Source: Roseiarcus sp963798015
GTDB lineage: Bacteria > Pseudomonadota > Alphaproteobacteria > Rhizobiales > Beijerinckiaceae
DNA: 64,000 nucleotides
Assembly: GCA_963798015.1 (NCBI GenBank)
Contig: CAWCSA010000005.1
Coordinates: 835,771-899,770 of the forward strand
Direction of reading: 5' to 3'
Position 1 is the stretch's first letter. Each line of letters opens with the position of its first letter. Of the stretch, positions 8,844 through 18,076 are shown in pieces. The translations under genes and the position numbers were made by a program. The notes beneath the pieces were generated by a model. It ran no database searches. It was not told where the DNA came from and saw nothing but the letters and a program-made list of their open reading frames with translations.

Positions 8844-9788
8844 TCAATAGCCGCGGCGGCGATCCACGACGTGGTCGAGCGGCTCGCCGCGTTCGTATGC
8901 CTCGATCTGCCGGGCGACGAGGGCTGCGATCGCCTTGGGCGAGGAGATCGCTGCATTGTGCGGGCTGACATAGACAGCAGGATGAGCCCAGAGGCGCGAG
9001 TCCTTTGGCAGCGGCTCGCGCTCGAACACGTCGAGCGACGCGCCTTTCAGCGCGCCCGAGTCGAGCGCGGCGAGGATGCCGGCTTCGACCTGCAGTGGGC
9101 CGCGTCCGGCGTTGATGAGGATCGGGCCGCCGAGTGGGCCGCCCTGGTTGAGCTGCGACAGAAGCGGCGCGTTGATGATCCCGCGCGTGGCTTTGGTCAG
9201 CGGCAGCAGCACGACGAGCATGTCGGTTTGCGCCAGCAGGGACTTCAGCCCATCCGCGCCCGAAAAGCAGGCGACCTCGGGCAGAGATTTCGGGCTTGCG
9301 CTCCAGCCGGCGACCTTGAAGCCTAGCGCCTTGAGCTTGGCCATAGCGTCCTTGCCCATGACGCCCAACCCAAGCACACCGATCTGGACGTCGCTGGCTC
9401 TGGGCTGCCTGTCGTCGTCCTCCCAGACCCGTTCGCCCTGCTGGCGTTCGTAGCGCCGCAATTGGCGCAGGTGGACGAGCGCATGCATGACCACCCACTC
9501 GCTCATGCGGTTGGTGAGATCGGGATCGACCACGCGCACGATCGGCTTATCCGGGAGAGCGGGATCGGCGAAGAGATGATCCACGCCTGCCCCGAGCGAG
9601 AGAATCACTCGAAGATTGGGAAGGTCCTTGAGCGCGCCAGGCGGATGGCGCCAGCTCAGCGCATAGCGAATGGACTCCCGGTCGAACACCTCGCCCAGCA
9701 TCACGATCTTATGGGACGGCAGCAGCGCTTCCATGCGCGTTCGCCAGGGCTTCGGGTCCCAGCCGGAAATTGCGATAAGCACGCTCAC
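8844..9788 (-). CDS. ghrA: D-2-hydroxyacid dehydrogenase, glyoxylate/hydroxypyruvate reductase A type
   Basis: A 314-residue NAD(P)H-dependent reductase. The Rossmann motif GVLGLGVMG lies near residues 137-145, the dinucleotide-binding INAGRGP near 240, and the catalytic His in SPHNAA near 285, with the Arg and Glu of the triad expected upstream. The N-terminal SLGAGVDHL block fits the GhrA branch, which reduces glyoxylate and hydroxypyruvate. Its start overlaps the stop of deoA by 4 bp, so it is translated from the same minus-strand message as the nucleoside phosphorylases. A role in handling sugar-derived C2/C3 products would be a guess. Confidence 0.88.
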   Translation of the reverse strand: MSVLIAISGWDPKPWRTRMEALLPSHKIVMLGEVFDRESIRYALSWRHPPGALKDLPNLRVILSLGAGVDHLFADPALPDKPIVRVVDPDLTNRMSEWVVMHALVHLRQLRRYERQQGERVWEDDDRQPRASDVQIGVLGLGVMGKDAMAKLKALGFKVAGWSASPKSLPEVACFSGADGLKSLLAQTDMLVVLLPLTKATRGIINAPLLSQLNQGGPLGGPILINAGRGPLQVEAGILAALDSGALKGASLDVFEREPLPKDSRLWAHPAVYVSPHNAAISSPKAIAALVARQIEAYERGEPLDHVVDRRRGY

Positions 9789-11116
9789 TGCGGCATCCCG
9801 ACGACACGCTCAATCACTGGGTCGCCGGCCGAAAGCGGCGCTTCGTCGAGGCGATAGGCGGCGCGGAGGCGCCGAGCGGCCGCCTCGGCCTCGTCCGCGC
9901 TCCGCGCATGCACGCGGGCGAGTGGCGCGTCGGGGCCGACTTCAGCCCCGATCGGGGCGAGTTCGGTCAGGCCGACAGCCGGGTCGATTTCATCGGCGGC
10001 GCGGGACCGGCCGCCGCCCAGCCCGACCACCGCGAGGCCGACTGCTCGAACGTCGATGCTGGCGACGAAGCCTCGCGTCTCGGAAGTCGCGTCGATGAGC
10101 ACCGGCGCTTGAGGGAGCGCCGCGGCGGCGCGCGAAATGAAATCCTTCGGGCCGCCGAGCGCGGCGACCATGCGCTCGAACCGCTCCGCCGCCGCGCCTG
10201 TCTCAAGCGTGCGTCTCAATGCTGTGACGCCTGCATCCACGTCGTGCGCGAGGCCGGAGAGCGCGAGCAGTTCGGCGCCGAGCGCGATCGTCACCCGGTC
10301 GAGCCGCTCGTCGCGCCGCGCGCCGGTCAGATAGTCGACCGCGTTGTGTATTTCGACCGCGTTGCCGGCGGCGCTGGCGAGCGGCTCGTTCATGTCGGTA
10401 ATGAGCGAAACGGTCGGCAGGCCGGCGTCGTTGGCGACCGTCGCGATGCTGGTTGCGAGCTCCCGCGCGCCCTCCAAGGTAGCCATGAACGCGCCGGAGC
10501 CGGTCTTGACGTCCATGACCAGCACTTGCAGCCCGGCTGCAAGCTTCTTCGACAGGATCGATGCAGTGATGAGCGCTACCGATTCGACTGTTGCTGTCAC
10601 GTCGCGGATCGCGTAGAGGCGCCGGTCGGCGGGCGCGAGTTCGGCCGTCTGGCCGATGATCGCGCAGCCCGCTTGCCTGACGACGCGCTTGAACAGAGCC
10701 AGGTCCGGTTGCGACTTATAGCCGGGGATCGAATCAAGTTTGTCCAGCGTGCCGCCGGTGTGACCGAGGCCGCGCCCGGAGATCATCGGCACATAGGCGC
10801 CGCAGGCCGCGAGCATCGGCGCAAGCATCAACGAAACATTATCGCCGACGCCGCCGGTGGAGTGCTTGTCGAGAATTGGGCCTGACAGGTTTGCGTCGCG
10901 CCAATCGAGGCTTGCGCCGGAGCGGGTCATCGCCCGGGTCAGCGCCACACGCTCGTCGAGCGACATGCCGCGAAAGTATATCGCCATGGCGAAGGCGGCC
11001 GCCTGTCCTTCGCTGACCGCGCCGCTCGTGAGCGCAGCGATGAAGTCGCCGATCTCGCCCGCGCTCAAGGTCTCGCCGTCCCGCTTAGCGCGAATGATCT
11101 CCTGCGGCAGCATCAT
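9785..11116 (-). CDS. deoA: Thymidine phosphorylase
   Basis: A 443-residue pyrimidine nucleoside phosphorylase, close to the E. coli DeoA length. Phosphate-binding KHSTGG is at residues 84-89, followed by SGRGLGHTGGTLDKLDS and VMDVKTGSGAFM, all signature segments. It splits thymidine or deoxyuridine with phosphate, giving base and deoxyribose 1-phosphate. It overlaps the upstream purine nucleoside phosphorylase and the downstream ghrA by 4 bp each (ATGA-type coupling). With the nearby cytidine deaminase and BMP-type transporter it makes a nucleoside catabolic set. Confidence 0.95.
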   Translation of the reverse strand: MMLPQEIIRAKRDGETLSAGEIGDFIAALTSGAVSEGQAAAFAMAIYFRGMSLDERVALTRAMTRSGASLDWRDANLSGPILDKHSTGGVGDNVSLMLAPMLAACGAYVPMISGRGLGHTGGTLDKLDSIPGYKSQPDLALFKRVVRQAGCAIIGQTAELAPADRRLYAIRDVTATVESVALITASILSKKLAAGLQVLVMDVKTGSGAFMATLEGARELATSIATVANDAGLPTVSLITDMNEPLASAAGNAVEIHNAVDYLTGARRDERLDRVTIALGAELLALSGLAHDVDAGVTALRRTLETGAAAERFERMVAALGGPKDFISRAAAALPQAPVLIDATSETRGFVASIDVRAVGLAVVGLGGGRSRAADEIDPAVGLTELAPIGAEVGPDAPLARVHARSADEAEAAARRLRAAYRLDEAPLSAGDPVIERVVGMPQ

Positions 11117-11934
11117 GCGGGTGGCGGCCGATACGATCGGATGAAGCCGCGTAGCAGGCGCTTGAAACGGTCGGCGGCCTCATGCGCGACCGCCTGCGTC
11201 TCCTCGTGGCTCGGATCACCGCCAGAAAGACCCGCGGCATAGTTGGTTACGACCGAGACTGCCGCGCATCGCAAGCCTGCGCGGCACGCCAGGATCACTT
11301 CCGGCGCCGTCGACATGCCAACCAGATCCGCGCCAAGGATGCGCGCGGCGCGAATCTCGGCTGGCGTCTCGAAGCTCGGTCCGGAGAACCACATATAGAC
11401 TCCTTCGTTGAGTTCGACGTCCGCACCTCTTGCCGCTTCATGCAGTGTGGCGATTAGCGCCGCATCATAGGCTTCGGTCAGCGGCACGAAGCGATCCGAG
11501 CCGGAATAACCGACCAGCGGGTTTGTGCCGGAAAAGTTGATGTGATCGGTGACCGCGACCAAAGCCGGGGGCCGCCATTCCTTCTTGAGCCCGCCCGCGG
11601 CGTTGGTGAGCAGCAATGCCTCGCCACCGAGTTGACGAAATGTGTCGATCGCGATCCGCATAGCGTTCGCATCGCCGCGCTCATAATAATGGCCGCGGCC
11701 CTGAAACAGGGCCACGCGCTGGCCCTCGACCGTCCCGACCACCAGACGACCCGCATGGCCTTCGACACTCGGGACCGGAAACCCTGGAATGTCGAGATAG
11801 GAGATCGCCGTCGCGTCGCGCGCTTCGTTGGCGAAAGCGCCAAGGCCCGAGCCGAGCACGATGGCGAGCGGCGGCAGGGAAGCGAGCCCACGGCTCCTGA
11901 GCGTGTCGATCGCGGCGTCAGGAGAAGCGCGCAT
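11113..11934 (-). CDS. Purine nucleoside phosphorylase (trimeric, PNP/MTAP family)
   Basis: From ATG 11934, with GAGG just upstream, the product has 273 residues; the frame also allows an ATG at 11991. Family landmarks are VLGSGLG (phosphate loop), GRGHYYERG, LTNAAGGL and GVYMWFSGPSFETPAEIRA, with the base-binding Glu, then VGMSTAPEV and TNYAAG. The enzyme cleaves purine (deoxy)nucleosides with phosphate to the free base and (deoxy)ribose 1-phosphate. Its stop overlaps the deoA start, so the two phosphorylases are translationally coupled. This is the high-molecular-mass-independent, trimeric class rather than DeoD. Confidence 0.93.
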   Translation of the reverse strand: MRASPDAAIDTLRSRGLASLPPLAIVLGSGLGAFANEARDATAISYLDIPGFPVPSVEGHAGRLVVGTVEGQRVALFQGRGHYYERGDANAMRIAIDTFRQLGGEALLLTNAAGGLKKEWRPPALVAVTDHINFSGTNPLVGYSGSDRFVPLTEAYDAALIATLHEAARGADVELNEGVYMWFSGPSFETPAEIRAARILGADLVGMSTAPEVILACRAGLRCAAVSVVTNYAAGLSGGDPSHEETQAVAHEAADRFKRLLRGFIRSYRPPPA

Positions 11935-12041
11935 GGTGCCTCGCGAAAGTGTGAGAGCCAGGCGTTCGACCCGCTTCCCATGTTGCGCCATAGTAGCGGC
12001 CTCGCCGGAACACGGGAAGACGGCAAGAAGGGAGGCGGTAT

Positions 12042-12551
12042 ATGGAGCATCAGGCGAGCCGGCGGGATCTGCTACTCACCTCGTTCATGGCGGCGCTGCC
12101 GTTCGGCGTCACGGGCGCGGCGGCCAGTCCGCTCGATCCGGAGCAGACGATCATCAAGCCCCCGGACACGCTGCCATGGAAAAGCCAGGCGCCGTTTCCG
12201 CCGCAGAGCGTCGATATGTGCCCGTTGGCCGGCGACACCAACGCGCCAGGCCTCTACTACACCCTGATTCGCTGGCATCCGGGATACATGAGCGCGCCCC
12301 ACTTCTATTCGACCGACCGCTATTGCATGGTGCTGTCGGGCACATGGTGGTGCAACAGCGGCGCCGATTTCGACGCGGCCGCCTGTGTGCCGGTTCAAGC
12401 CGGCAGCTACGTGCGCCGGGTCGCTTTGACCCCTCACTACGACGGGGTGATCCGGGGCCATAACGAGCCGGCGGTGATCGCTATATGCGGCATCGGTCCT
12501 GTGAACTTCAAGCTCAGCGATCCATCACAGCCGCCGTGGCGGGAGGTCTGA
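12042..12551 (+). CDS. Exported cupin-like protein with Tat-type signal
   Basis: A 169-residue protein beginning SRRDLLLTSFMAALPFGV, a twin-arginine motif followed by a hydrophobic stretch and cleavage near GAAAS. GGGAGG (12030-12035) precedes ATG 12042. The mature part has a small beta-barrel pattern (PGYMSAPHFYSTDRYCMVLSG, then AGSYVRRV) resembling cupin proteins of the DUF4437 kind, in which His and Glu or Tyr hold a metal. The HF-x-S-T-D-R block could supply one metal-binding His. The function is unknown. It converges with the following alcohol dehydrogenase-like gene. Confidence 0.7.
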   Translation: MEHQASRRDLLLTSFMAALPFGVTGAAASPLDPEQTIIKPPDTLPWKSQAPFPPQSVDMCPLAGDTNAPGLYYTLIRWHPGYMSAPHFYSTDRYCMVLSGTWWCNSGADFDAAACVPVQAGSYVRRVALTPHYDGVIRGHNEPAVIAICGIGPVNFKLSDPSQPPWREV

Positions 12552-12576
12552 TCGCAACGAGCAGCGTCGGAGTGGT

Positions 12577-13653
12577 TCAGGACGGCGTCACGACGACGCA
12601 TTCGAGAGCCTCGGCCGTCGCGGCTGCTTCCATGGCGGCGGGGAGGCTCTCCAGAGGAAACGAGCGTGCGCGGATAGCGCGGAGATCCAACAGGCCCGCG
12701 CGCGCCAGATCGACAAGGCGCATGAACGTATCCCGAGGGTACATGAACTGCCCGATGATCTCGAGGCTGTTCAGCATCACATCGAGATAGGAAATCGGAA
12801 GCGGGACCGTCATGCTTCCCATCAGCGCCAGGCGTCCACCGCGGCGCAGACTCTTCAGCGCCGCCAGCGTTGCGTTTGGATCTTGCGCGCCGCCCACCAT
12901 GTCGAAGGCCATATGCGCGCCTCCGCCTGCGGCGTCGCGAAGAACTCTGGCGTCAGCTTCGACGTCCCCCGAAATTACGACCGTGCCGACGCGCGAGCCG
13001 CCGAGTCGCGCGAGCGCTTCGAGCGCCGGCTGGTTCCGTCCGGCGGCGACGACGCGGCCAGCGCCAAGGGCGAGCGAGAGGAGCACGGCCGCGCTTCCGT
13101 AGGCGCCTGTCGCGCCCGTGACGACGATCGTTTCGCCGGCGGCGAGACGCCCGCGCAGAAGGCCTCCATAAGGCACGGCAAATCGCGGCAGCACCGACAA
13201 GTCAACCGCGCTGAACTCGCCCAAGCCATCGATCGGGGTCACGCATGCGGTCGGAACAAGCGCATATTCAGCCAGCGTTCCATCCCGCCAGTTCGCCTGA
13301 AGCGCCTTGCCCGCGGGACCGGCGGTGATCCCTAGCAGGAACTGCGCCGGCTCCGGCGCATTCTCATTCGCGACAATATGCGAGGAGATCACGACCCGCT
13401 GTCCAACTTTCACGTGGTAGACCTCGGGGCCGAGCGCATGCACGATGCCGATCGCGTTGCCGCCGGGCGTAAACGGTCCGTCCGGGGGACTGTATGTCGG
13501 CAACCTGCCTTCCACATAGGCTTTCAAATAGGACATGAGGGCGGAGGCTCCGATCCTCACCACCACGCCACCCGCGCGAGGTTCCGGGATCGGCGCGTCT
13601 TCCAGTCGAAGCGTTCCGCCAAGCCTGTCGAGCCGCCATGCTTTCATGCCCAT
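12577..13653 (-). CDS. Medium-chain dehydrogenase/reductase (zinc-binding-like alcohol dehydrogenase family)
   Basis: A 358-residue MDR-superfamily protein. The GroES-like N-terminal half begins KAWRLDRLGGTLRLEDAPIP, and the Rossmann half carries VVTGATGAYGSAAVLL near residue 172, with AAGRNQ at the second strand. The Cys/His pattern of the catalytic zinc site is absent from the expected CxHD position (a serine/alanine-rich segment, SALMSYLKAY, stands there). I therefore read it as a quinone-reductase-like, probably zinc-free member. The substrate is unknown. It lies 64 bp downstream of the next minus-strand dehydrogenase gene and may be co-transcribed with it. Confidence 0.82.
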   Translation of the reverse strand: MGMKAWRLDRLGGTLRLEDAPIPEPRAGGVVVRIGASALMSYLKAYVEGRLPTYSPPDGPFTPGGNAIGIVHALGPEVYHVKVGQRVVISSHIVANENAPEPAQFLLGITAGPAGKALQANWRDGTLAEYALVPTACVTPIDGLGEFSAVDLSVLPRFAVPYGGLLRGRLAAGETIVVTGATGAYGSAAVLLSLALGAGRVVAAGRNQPALEALARLGGSRVGTVVISGDVEADARVLRDAAGGGAHMAFDMVGGAQDPNATLAALKSLRRGGRLALMGSMTVPLPISYLDVMLNSLEIIGQFMYPRDTFMRLVDLARAGLLDLRAIRARSFPLESLPAAMEAAATAEALECVVVTPS

Positions 13654-13716
13654 ACGTTGCGCAAAGCGCCCTCTCTCCGGCGAATACGATTTGGCTTTCC
13701 CGCGAGCGACTAAGCG

Positions 13717-14652
13717 TTAGGGCTTTTCACCTGACGCGGAACTGCGAGCGTCCGCAGTCCCGTCGAGATCGATGCCCGCGATCTTCGCATAAAGGCGGGC
13801 GACAGAAGCATCGTCGTCCCGTCCCATCCCGGCCGCCGCGGTCATCAGAAACATCTGCAGAGCGGAAGCCGCCACCGGCGTTGGAAAGGACGCTGCCCGC
13901 GCCATGTCCGACACGATGCCGAGATCCTTGGTGAAGATCGCGACGGCGCTCTTCGGCGTGTAATCATTGTCGAGGATATGGGGCACGCGATTCTCGAACA
14001 TCCAGGAATTGCCTGCCGAAGCGGTGATGACCTCGTAAACCTTCGAAAGGTCGAGCCCGAGTTTCTTGGCGAAAGCCATTGCCTCACAAGCGGCCGCGAT
14101 GTGGACGCCGGCGAGAAGCTGATTGATCATTTTGAAAGCCGAGCCCGCGCCCGGTTCGTCGCCCAGCCGATAAACCTTGGCTGCGATCGCCTTGAAGATG
14201 GGCTCCGCCCGCTTCATTGCGGCTTCTCGCCCGGACGTGAGGAGGGTCATCGCGCCATCCGCGGCCCGCGCCGCGCCGCCGCTGGTCGGCGCATCGACAA
14301 ATGCGCGCCCGCTCGCCTCAACTCGTTCGCCCATGCTGCGAGCTTGAGCGGGATCCATCGTCACGCAGGATATGACCAGCGCGCCCGGAGCGGTTGACCC
14401 CAGAACGCTCGCGTCGCCGAACAGAAGCGCCTCGCATTGCGCGGCGTTGACGACGACGAGAATGACGACCTCGGCGCCGGACGCAGCCTCACGCGGAGAG
14501 CTGACCGGAACTCCGAACTCCGTGGCGAAGCGCTGCGCGGCTGCAGGATTGGGGTCCACGCCGGTGACGGACCAGCCTTTTCGCGTCAAATTGGCGGCGA
14601 CGCCATACCCGATGGCGCCAAGTCCGAACACGGCGATCTTGTTTGCTTTCAT
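13717..14652 (-). CDS. NAD(P)-dependent beta-hydroxyacid dehydrogenase (L-threonate dehydrogenase-like)
   Basis: A 311-residue 3-hydroxyisobutyrate dehydrogenase family protein. The Rossmann motif is VFGLGAIGYGVAANL (residues 8-22), the substrate loop FVDAPTSGGAARAADG near residue 120, and the catalytic Lys in GSAFKMINQLLAGVH near residue 172. The FKMINQLLAGVH sequence favours the L-threonate dehydrogenase (LtnD) branch over MmsB, but the partner kinase and aldolase genes of that pathway are not adjacent. Its start is 15 bp from the insertion sequence on the upstream side, so the native promoter of the gene may have been displaced. Confidence 0.83.
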   Translation of the reverse strand: MKANKIAVFGLGAIGYGVAANLTRKGWSVTGVDPNPAAAQRFATEFGVPVSSPREAASGAEVVILVVVNAAQCEALLFGDASVLGSTAPGALVISCVTMDPAQARSMGERVEASGRAFVDAPTSGGAARAADGAMTLLTSGREAAMKRAEPIFKAIAAKVYRLGDEPGAGSAFKMINQLLAGVHIAAACEAMAFAKKLGLDLSKVYEVITASAGNSWMFENRVPHILDNDYTPKSAVAIFTKDLGIVSDMARAASFPTPVAASALQMFLMTAAAGMGRDDDASVARLYAKIAGIDLDGTADARSSASGEKP

Positions 14653-14666
14653 GTCGCTCGATACTA

Positions 14667-15511
14667 GGGGCTGTCCTCAATTAGGGGATTCGCGAATCGG
14701 GTAAAGCGTGATTCATAGGGAGCCTTCTTTTTGGGAGGCTTTCGGTGCGGCGCTACGGATTGCGCGACGACCAGTTTGCGCGGATTGAACATTTGCTGCC
14801 GGGTGTCCGGGACATGTCGGACGCAATAGCGAATTGGGCAATCGACTTTTCGTTGAGGCGGTGATTTGGAAATTTCGGTCGGGTGCGCCGTGGCGCGATC
14901 TGCCCGAGCGGTTCGGCCACTGGAAGACCATTCACACGCGGTTCTCGCGGTGGGCGGAGAACGGCGTATGGGAGAGTCTTTTCAAGACGTTGGCTGACGA
15001 TCCGGACAACGAATACGCGATGATCGACGCCACCATCGTTCGCGCGCATCAGCATAGTGCGGGCGCACTCAAAAAGGGGGTCTCGATCAAGCCATAGGCC
15101 GCTCGCGCGGCGGCCTGACCACCAAGATCCATGTGATTGTCGACGCCTTGGGCAACCCGTTGGCGCTTCGCCTCACCGGCGGCCAAGTCCACGACATCAC
15201 CCAGGCTGAAGCCCTCGCGGCTGAGGTGAAGCCCGAAGCCCTCCTCGGCGACAAGGGCTACGACGCCGGCGCCTTCATCGAGAGCCTCGAAGTGCGCGCC
15301 ATCAAGCCGGTCATCCCGCCAAAGCCGAACCGCAAGGTCGCTCGCGATTGCGACTTCGCCCTCTACGCCGAACGCAATCTCATCGAGCGTTTCTTTCAAT
15401 TCATCAAACAGTTCCGAGGCATCGCGACCCGCTACGAAAAAACCGCACGCAATTACCTCGCCGGCCTCCATTTGGTCTGCGCCCTGGCTTGGCTCAAATG
15501 AGGACACGCTC
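14667..15511 (+). mobile_element. IS5-family insertion sequence (IS427-like group)
   Basis: An 845 bp element. The left end reads GGGGCTGTCCTCAATT and the inverted right end GAGCGTGTCCTCATTT, matching at 12 of 16 positions. It is flanked by TA on each side (14665-14666 and 15512-15513), the target duplication expected of this group. It carries a transposase in split frames. It is inserted 15 bp upstream of the LtnD-like gene and 71 bp beyond the cdd stop codon. End positions could be off by one or two bases. Confidence 0.85.
14745..15501 (+). pseudogene. IS5-family transposase in split frames
   Basis: GTG 14745 follows GGGAGG (14734-14739) and begins MRRYGLRDDQFARIEHLLPG. The frame then switches near 14803, where one G seems missing, to the frame holding NRLFVEAVIWK, APWRDLPERFG, the DDE Asp in YAMIDATIVRAHQHSAGA, and a stop at 15097. 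A second switch, by -1, is needed at the slippery run of five A and five G (15069-15078). It leads to the frame with GRSRGGLTTKIH, LLGDKGYDA (second Asp) and RNLIERFFQFIKQFR (Glu), ending at 15501. The -1 site is normal for IS427-type elements and is probably programmed. The earlier shift is probably disabling, so the element is likely immobile. Confidence 0.8.
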
Positions 15512-15582
15512 TAACACCCGGCGCGGCAGGATGGAACTTTGAGAGGCCGAACCCGATCAACAGCGCCCTCACCGCATTTGCA

Positions 15583-15999
15583 TCAAACCGCCAGATGATC
15601 CGGTCCGAAGGACTCCGGTAAGAGTTCACTGAGCGTAAACCTCGCCCGCACGCCTTCCGGGCCGGCGATGTGGATCAAGGTCGTAGGGTCGGCGAATTCG
15701 CGGATGCGCTGGCGGCAGCCGCCGCACGGCGTGCACAGGGCTTCGCCGTCGCCAATGACGAGAATTTCGGCGATGCGTCGTTCACCGGCGAGCGCCATCG
15801 CGGAGATCGCGCCGGCTTCGGCGCAGGAGCCTTGAGGATACGCGGCGTTTTCGACGTTGCAGCCCGAATAGACGGCGCCGGACCGGGTGCGCAGCGCCGC
15901 GCCGACCTTGAAGCGAGAGTACGGCGCATAGGCGTTTGCCTGCGCCATCTTCGCGGCGTCGAACAATTCGGCCAGCGCCGATTCAGCGCTCTTTGACAT
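15583..15999 (-). CDS. cdd: Cytidine deaminase
   Basis: A 138-residue homotetrameric-type cytidine deaminase. Zinc ligands and catalytic Glu are seen as C59-A-E61 and P91-C92-G-G-C95. The N-terminal YAPYSRFKVGAAL and GCNVENAAYP blocks bind the nucleoside. It turns (deoxy)cytidine into (deoxy)uridine in the cytoplasm. Its start overlaps the stop of the adjacent ABC permease gene by 17 bp, so uptake and deamination are translationally linked. It is the last gene of the transporter operon before the IS element. Confidence 0.95.
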   Translation of the reverse strand: MSKSAESALAELFDAAKMAQANAYAPYSRFKVGAALRTRSGAVYSGCNVENAAYPQGSCAEAGAISAMALAGERRIAEILVIGDGEALCTPCGGCRQRIREFADPTTLIHIAGPEGVRARFTLSELLPESFGPDHLAV

Positions 16000-16960
16000 A
16001 AGGAATTCCCGATGCCCTGGGCGGAATCGCCTTGCCGATAAAGCCTGCCAGCAACACGACGGTCAGAACATAAGGCAGGGCTTCGATCGCCTGCACCGGC
16101 ACGGGTCCGATGACCGGCAGTTCGACCCCTTGCAAGCGGATCGCCAGCGCATCGAGGAAGCCGAACAGAAGGCAGGTTCCCAGCGCCGGCCACGGCCGCC
16201 ATTTGGCGAAGACGAGCGCGGCGAGCGCGATGAAGCCTCGCCCCGCGCTCATGTGCGGCTGGAAATAGCCCTCCTGCGACAGCACCAGATAGATGCCGGC
16301 GAGGCCCACCAGGACGCCGCAAATCACCACTGCTCCGTAGCGCAAGCCTCTGACCGAGATGCCGGCGGTATCGACCGCGGCCGGGTTCTCGCCGACCGCG
16401 CGCAGACGTAAGCCAAAGCGCGTGCTGTAAAGCGCCCAATAGGTGAGTGGCACCATGAGGAACGCGATATAGGTCACGATGTCGTGGCCCGAAATGAGGT
16501 GCTGATAGATCGGGCCGATGATCGGCACAGCGCCGATCTCGTTGACGAACGGCCAATTGATCGCGCGGAATTGCGCTGCCGCCGGAAGTTCCGGCGTCCG
16601 CCCGCCTTGCGACCACATCGCGTTGCCGATGAGCGCGGTCAGTCCGTCGGCCACCATGTTGATCGCGGTGCCGGACACGATCTGGTTCGCGCGCTGGTCG
16701 ATCGATGCGTAGCCGTGAATAAGTGAGAAAACGACGGCCGCCGCGACGCCGCCCAGAAGCCCGAGCCATACGCTGCCGGTAAAGGTCGCTACCGCGGCGG
16801 AAGCGAACGCGCCGACCAAAATCTTGCCCTCAAGCCCGATGTCGACGATGCCCGAGCGTTCCGACCAAAGGCCCGCAAGGCAGGCGAGAATGAGCGGGAC
16901 GGCTAGACGCATGCCCGAGGCGAAAACGACAATGAAGGCGTCGAACCATTCCATGCCCAC
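15983..16960 (-). CDS. Nucleoside-type ABC transporter permease (NupQ-like)
   Basis: A 325-residue permease of the BPD_transp_2 family, in the branch paired with BMP binding proteins. The motif LWSERSGIVDIGLEGKILVGAF near residues 32-53 and VSGTAINMVADGLT near 115 are typical of this branch. About nine membrane helices are evident. It pairs with the next permease gene 6 bp upstream to form the membrane channel. Context with cytidine deaminase and two nucleoside phosphorylases makes nucleosides the likely substrate. Confidence 0.92.
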   Translation of the reverse strand: MGMEWFDAFIVVFASGMRLAVPLILACLAGLWSERSGIVDIGLEGKILVGAFASAAVATFTGSVWLGLLGGVAAAVVFSLIHGYASIDQRANQIVSGTAINMVADGLTALIGNAMWSQGGRTPELPAAAQFRAINWPFVNEIGAVPIIGPIYQHLISGHDIVTYIAFLMVPLTYWALYSTRFGLRLRAVGENPAAVDTAGISVRGLRYGAVVICGVLVGLAGIYLVLSQEGYFQPHMSAGRGFIALAALVFAKWRPWPALGTCLLFGFLDALAIRLQGVELPVIGPVPVQAIEALPYVLTVVLLAGFIGKAIPPRASGIPYVKER

Positions 16961-16966
16961 CGCCCG

Positions 16967-18076
16967 TCAGATGGGCGGCTGTGTCGTGCGTCGCGCGAGC
17001 AGGGTCGCGACAGGGCGGCGGAACATGTGCTCGAGCGCGCCGGCGAACAGCACCACGAGGCCCTGGATCACGACGATCATATCGCGGCTGATCTTGGGCA
17101 TATCCATCGAGAGCGCCTGGCCGCCCTGATAGAGGATGCCGAACAGGATCGCAGCGAGGATGACGCCGACCGGATGCGCACGCCCCATGAGCGCGACCGC
17201 GATGCCGACGAAGCCGAAACCGCCAACAAATTCGAGGATCAGCCGATGCTGGTCGCCCAGAATGATATTGGCCGCGACGCCGCCCGCGAGCGCGCCTGAT
17301 AACAGCGTGGTGATGACGGTGACGCGGGCAGGGGAGATGCCGCCATACACCGCTGCGGTCGGATTGGCGCCGACGGTGCGAATCTCATAGCCAAGCCGGG
17401 TGCGCCAGATGAGGAGCCAGAATGCGAGACAGCAGAGCAGAGCAAGCAGGAAGGAGAGGTTAAAGGGGGTGTCCGGCCATGTGACCCCGAAATGGGCGAG
17501 CACTTCGTGGAATTGCGGCACGAGCGCCGTGTCACGGAAAGGCGTCAACTCCGCGTTCATCTGGCCCGGCTTGCGCAGCACGTTGACGAGAACGTAGCCC
17601 ATGATGGCGGAGGCGATGTAGTTGAACATGATCGTCGTGATGACGATGTGGCTGTCGCGATAGGCCTGCAGATAGCCAGGAATGGCCGCGAAAGCCGCGC
17701 CGAACACGGCCGCGCCGATGATGGCCGCGATGGCGAGCGTGTAGCCCGGCAGGAAGCCGAAATGAAGCGCGACCAGCGCCGCGCCCAGTCCGCCGATATA
17801 GGCCTGGCCCTCGGTGCCGATGTTGAACAGCCCGGCATGGAAGCAGATCGCAACTGAAAGCCCGGTGAAGATGAAGCTCGTCGCGTAGAACAGCGTGTAG
17901 CCGATTCCTTCAAGGTCGCCGAGCGCGCCAAGGACGAGGCTCTGGACGGCTGCAAGCGGATTCTCGCCGATCGCCAGCACGACGAAACCGGAGATGACAA
18001 AAGCCGCGGCGACATTGACGAGGGGGATGAGCGCGACATCCGCCCAGGCGGGCAGGGGTTTCAGCGGCGCGCTCAC
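16967..18076 (-). CDS. Nucleoside-type ABC transporter permease (NupP-like)
   Basis: A 369-residue permease with about nine to ten membrane segments and the branch motif ICFHAGLFNIGTEGQAYIGGLGAAL near residue 80. Its partner NupQ-like gene follows after 6 bp. Its own start overlaps the stop of the ATPase gene by 4 bp, giving a tightly coupled ATPase-permease-permease-deaminase order. Permeases of this branch have longer N-termini than the other subunit, as here. Confidence 0.92.
   Translation of the reverse strand: MSAPLKPLPAWADVALIPLVNVAAAFVISGFVVLAIGENPLAAVQSLVLGALGDLEGIGYTLFYATSFIFTGLSVAICFHAGLFNIGTEGQAYIGGLGAALVALHFGFLPGYTLAIAAIIGAAVFGAAFAAIPGYLQAYRDSHIVITTIMFNYIASAIMGYVLVNVLRKPGQMNAELTPFRDTALVPQFHEVLAHFGVTWPDTPFNLSFLLALLCCLAFWLLIWRTRLGYEIRTVGANPTAAVYGGISPARVTVITTLLSGALAGGVAANIILGDQHRLILEFVGGFGFVGIAVALMGRAHPVGVILAAILFGILYQGGQALSMDMPKISRDMIVVIQGLVVLFAGALEHMFRRPVATLLARRTTQPPI

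Noticed and set aside
9908..11144. Long plus-strand open frames opposite deoA and PNP
   Set aside because: They are antisense shadows of high-GC genes: composition is Arg/Ala-rich with no recognisable domain, and the opposite strand holds clear enzymes.
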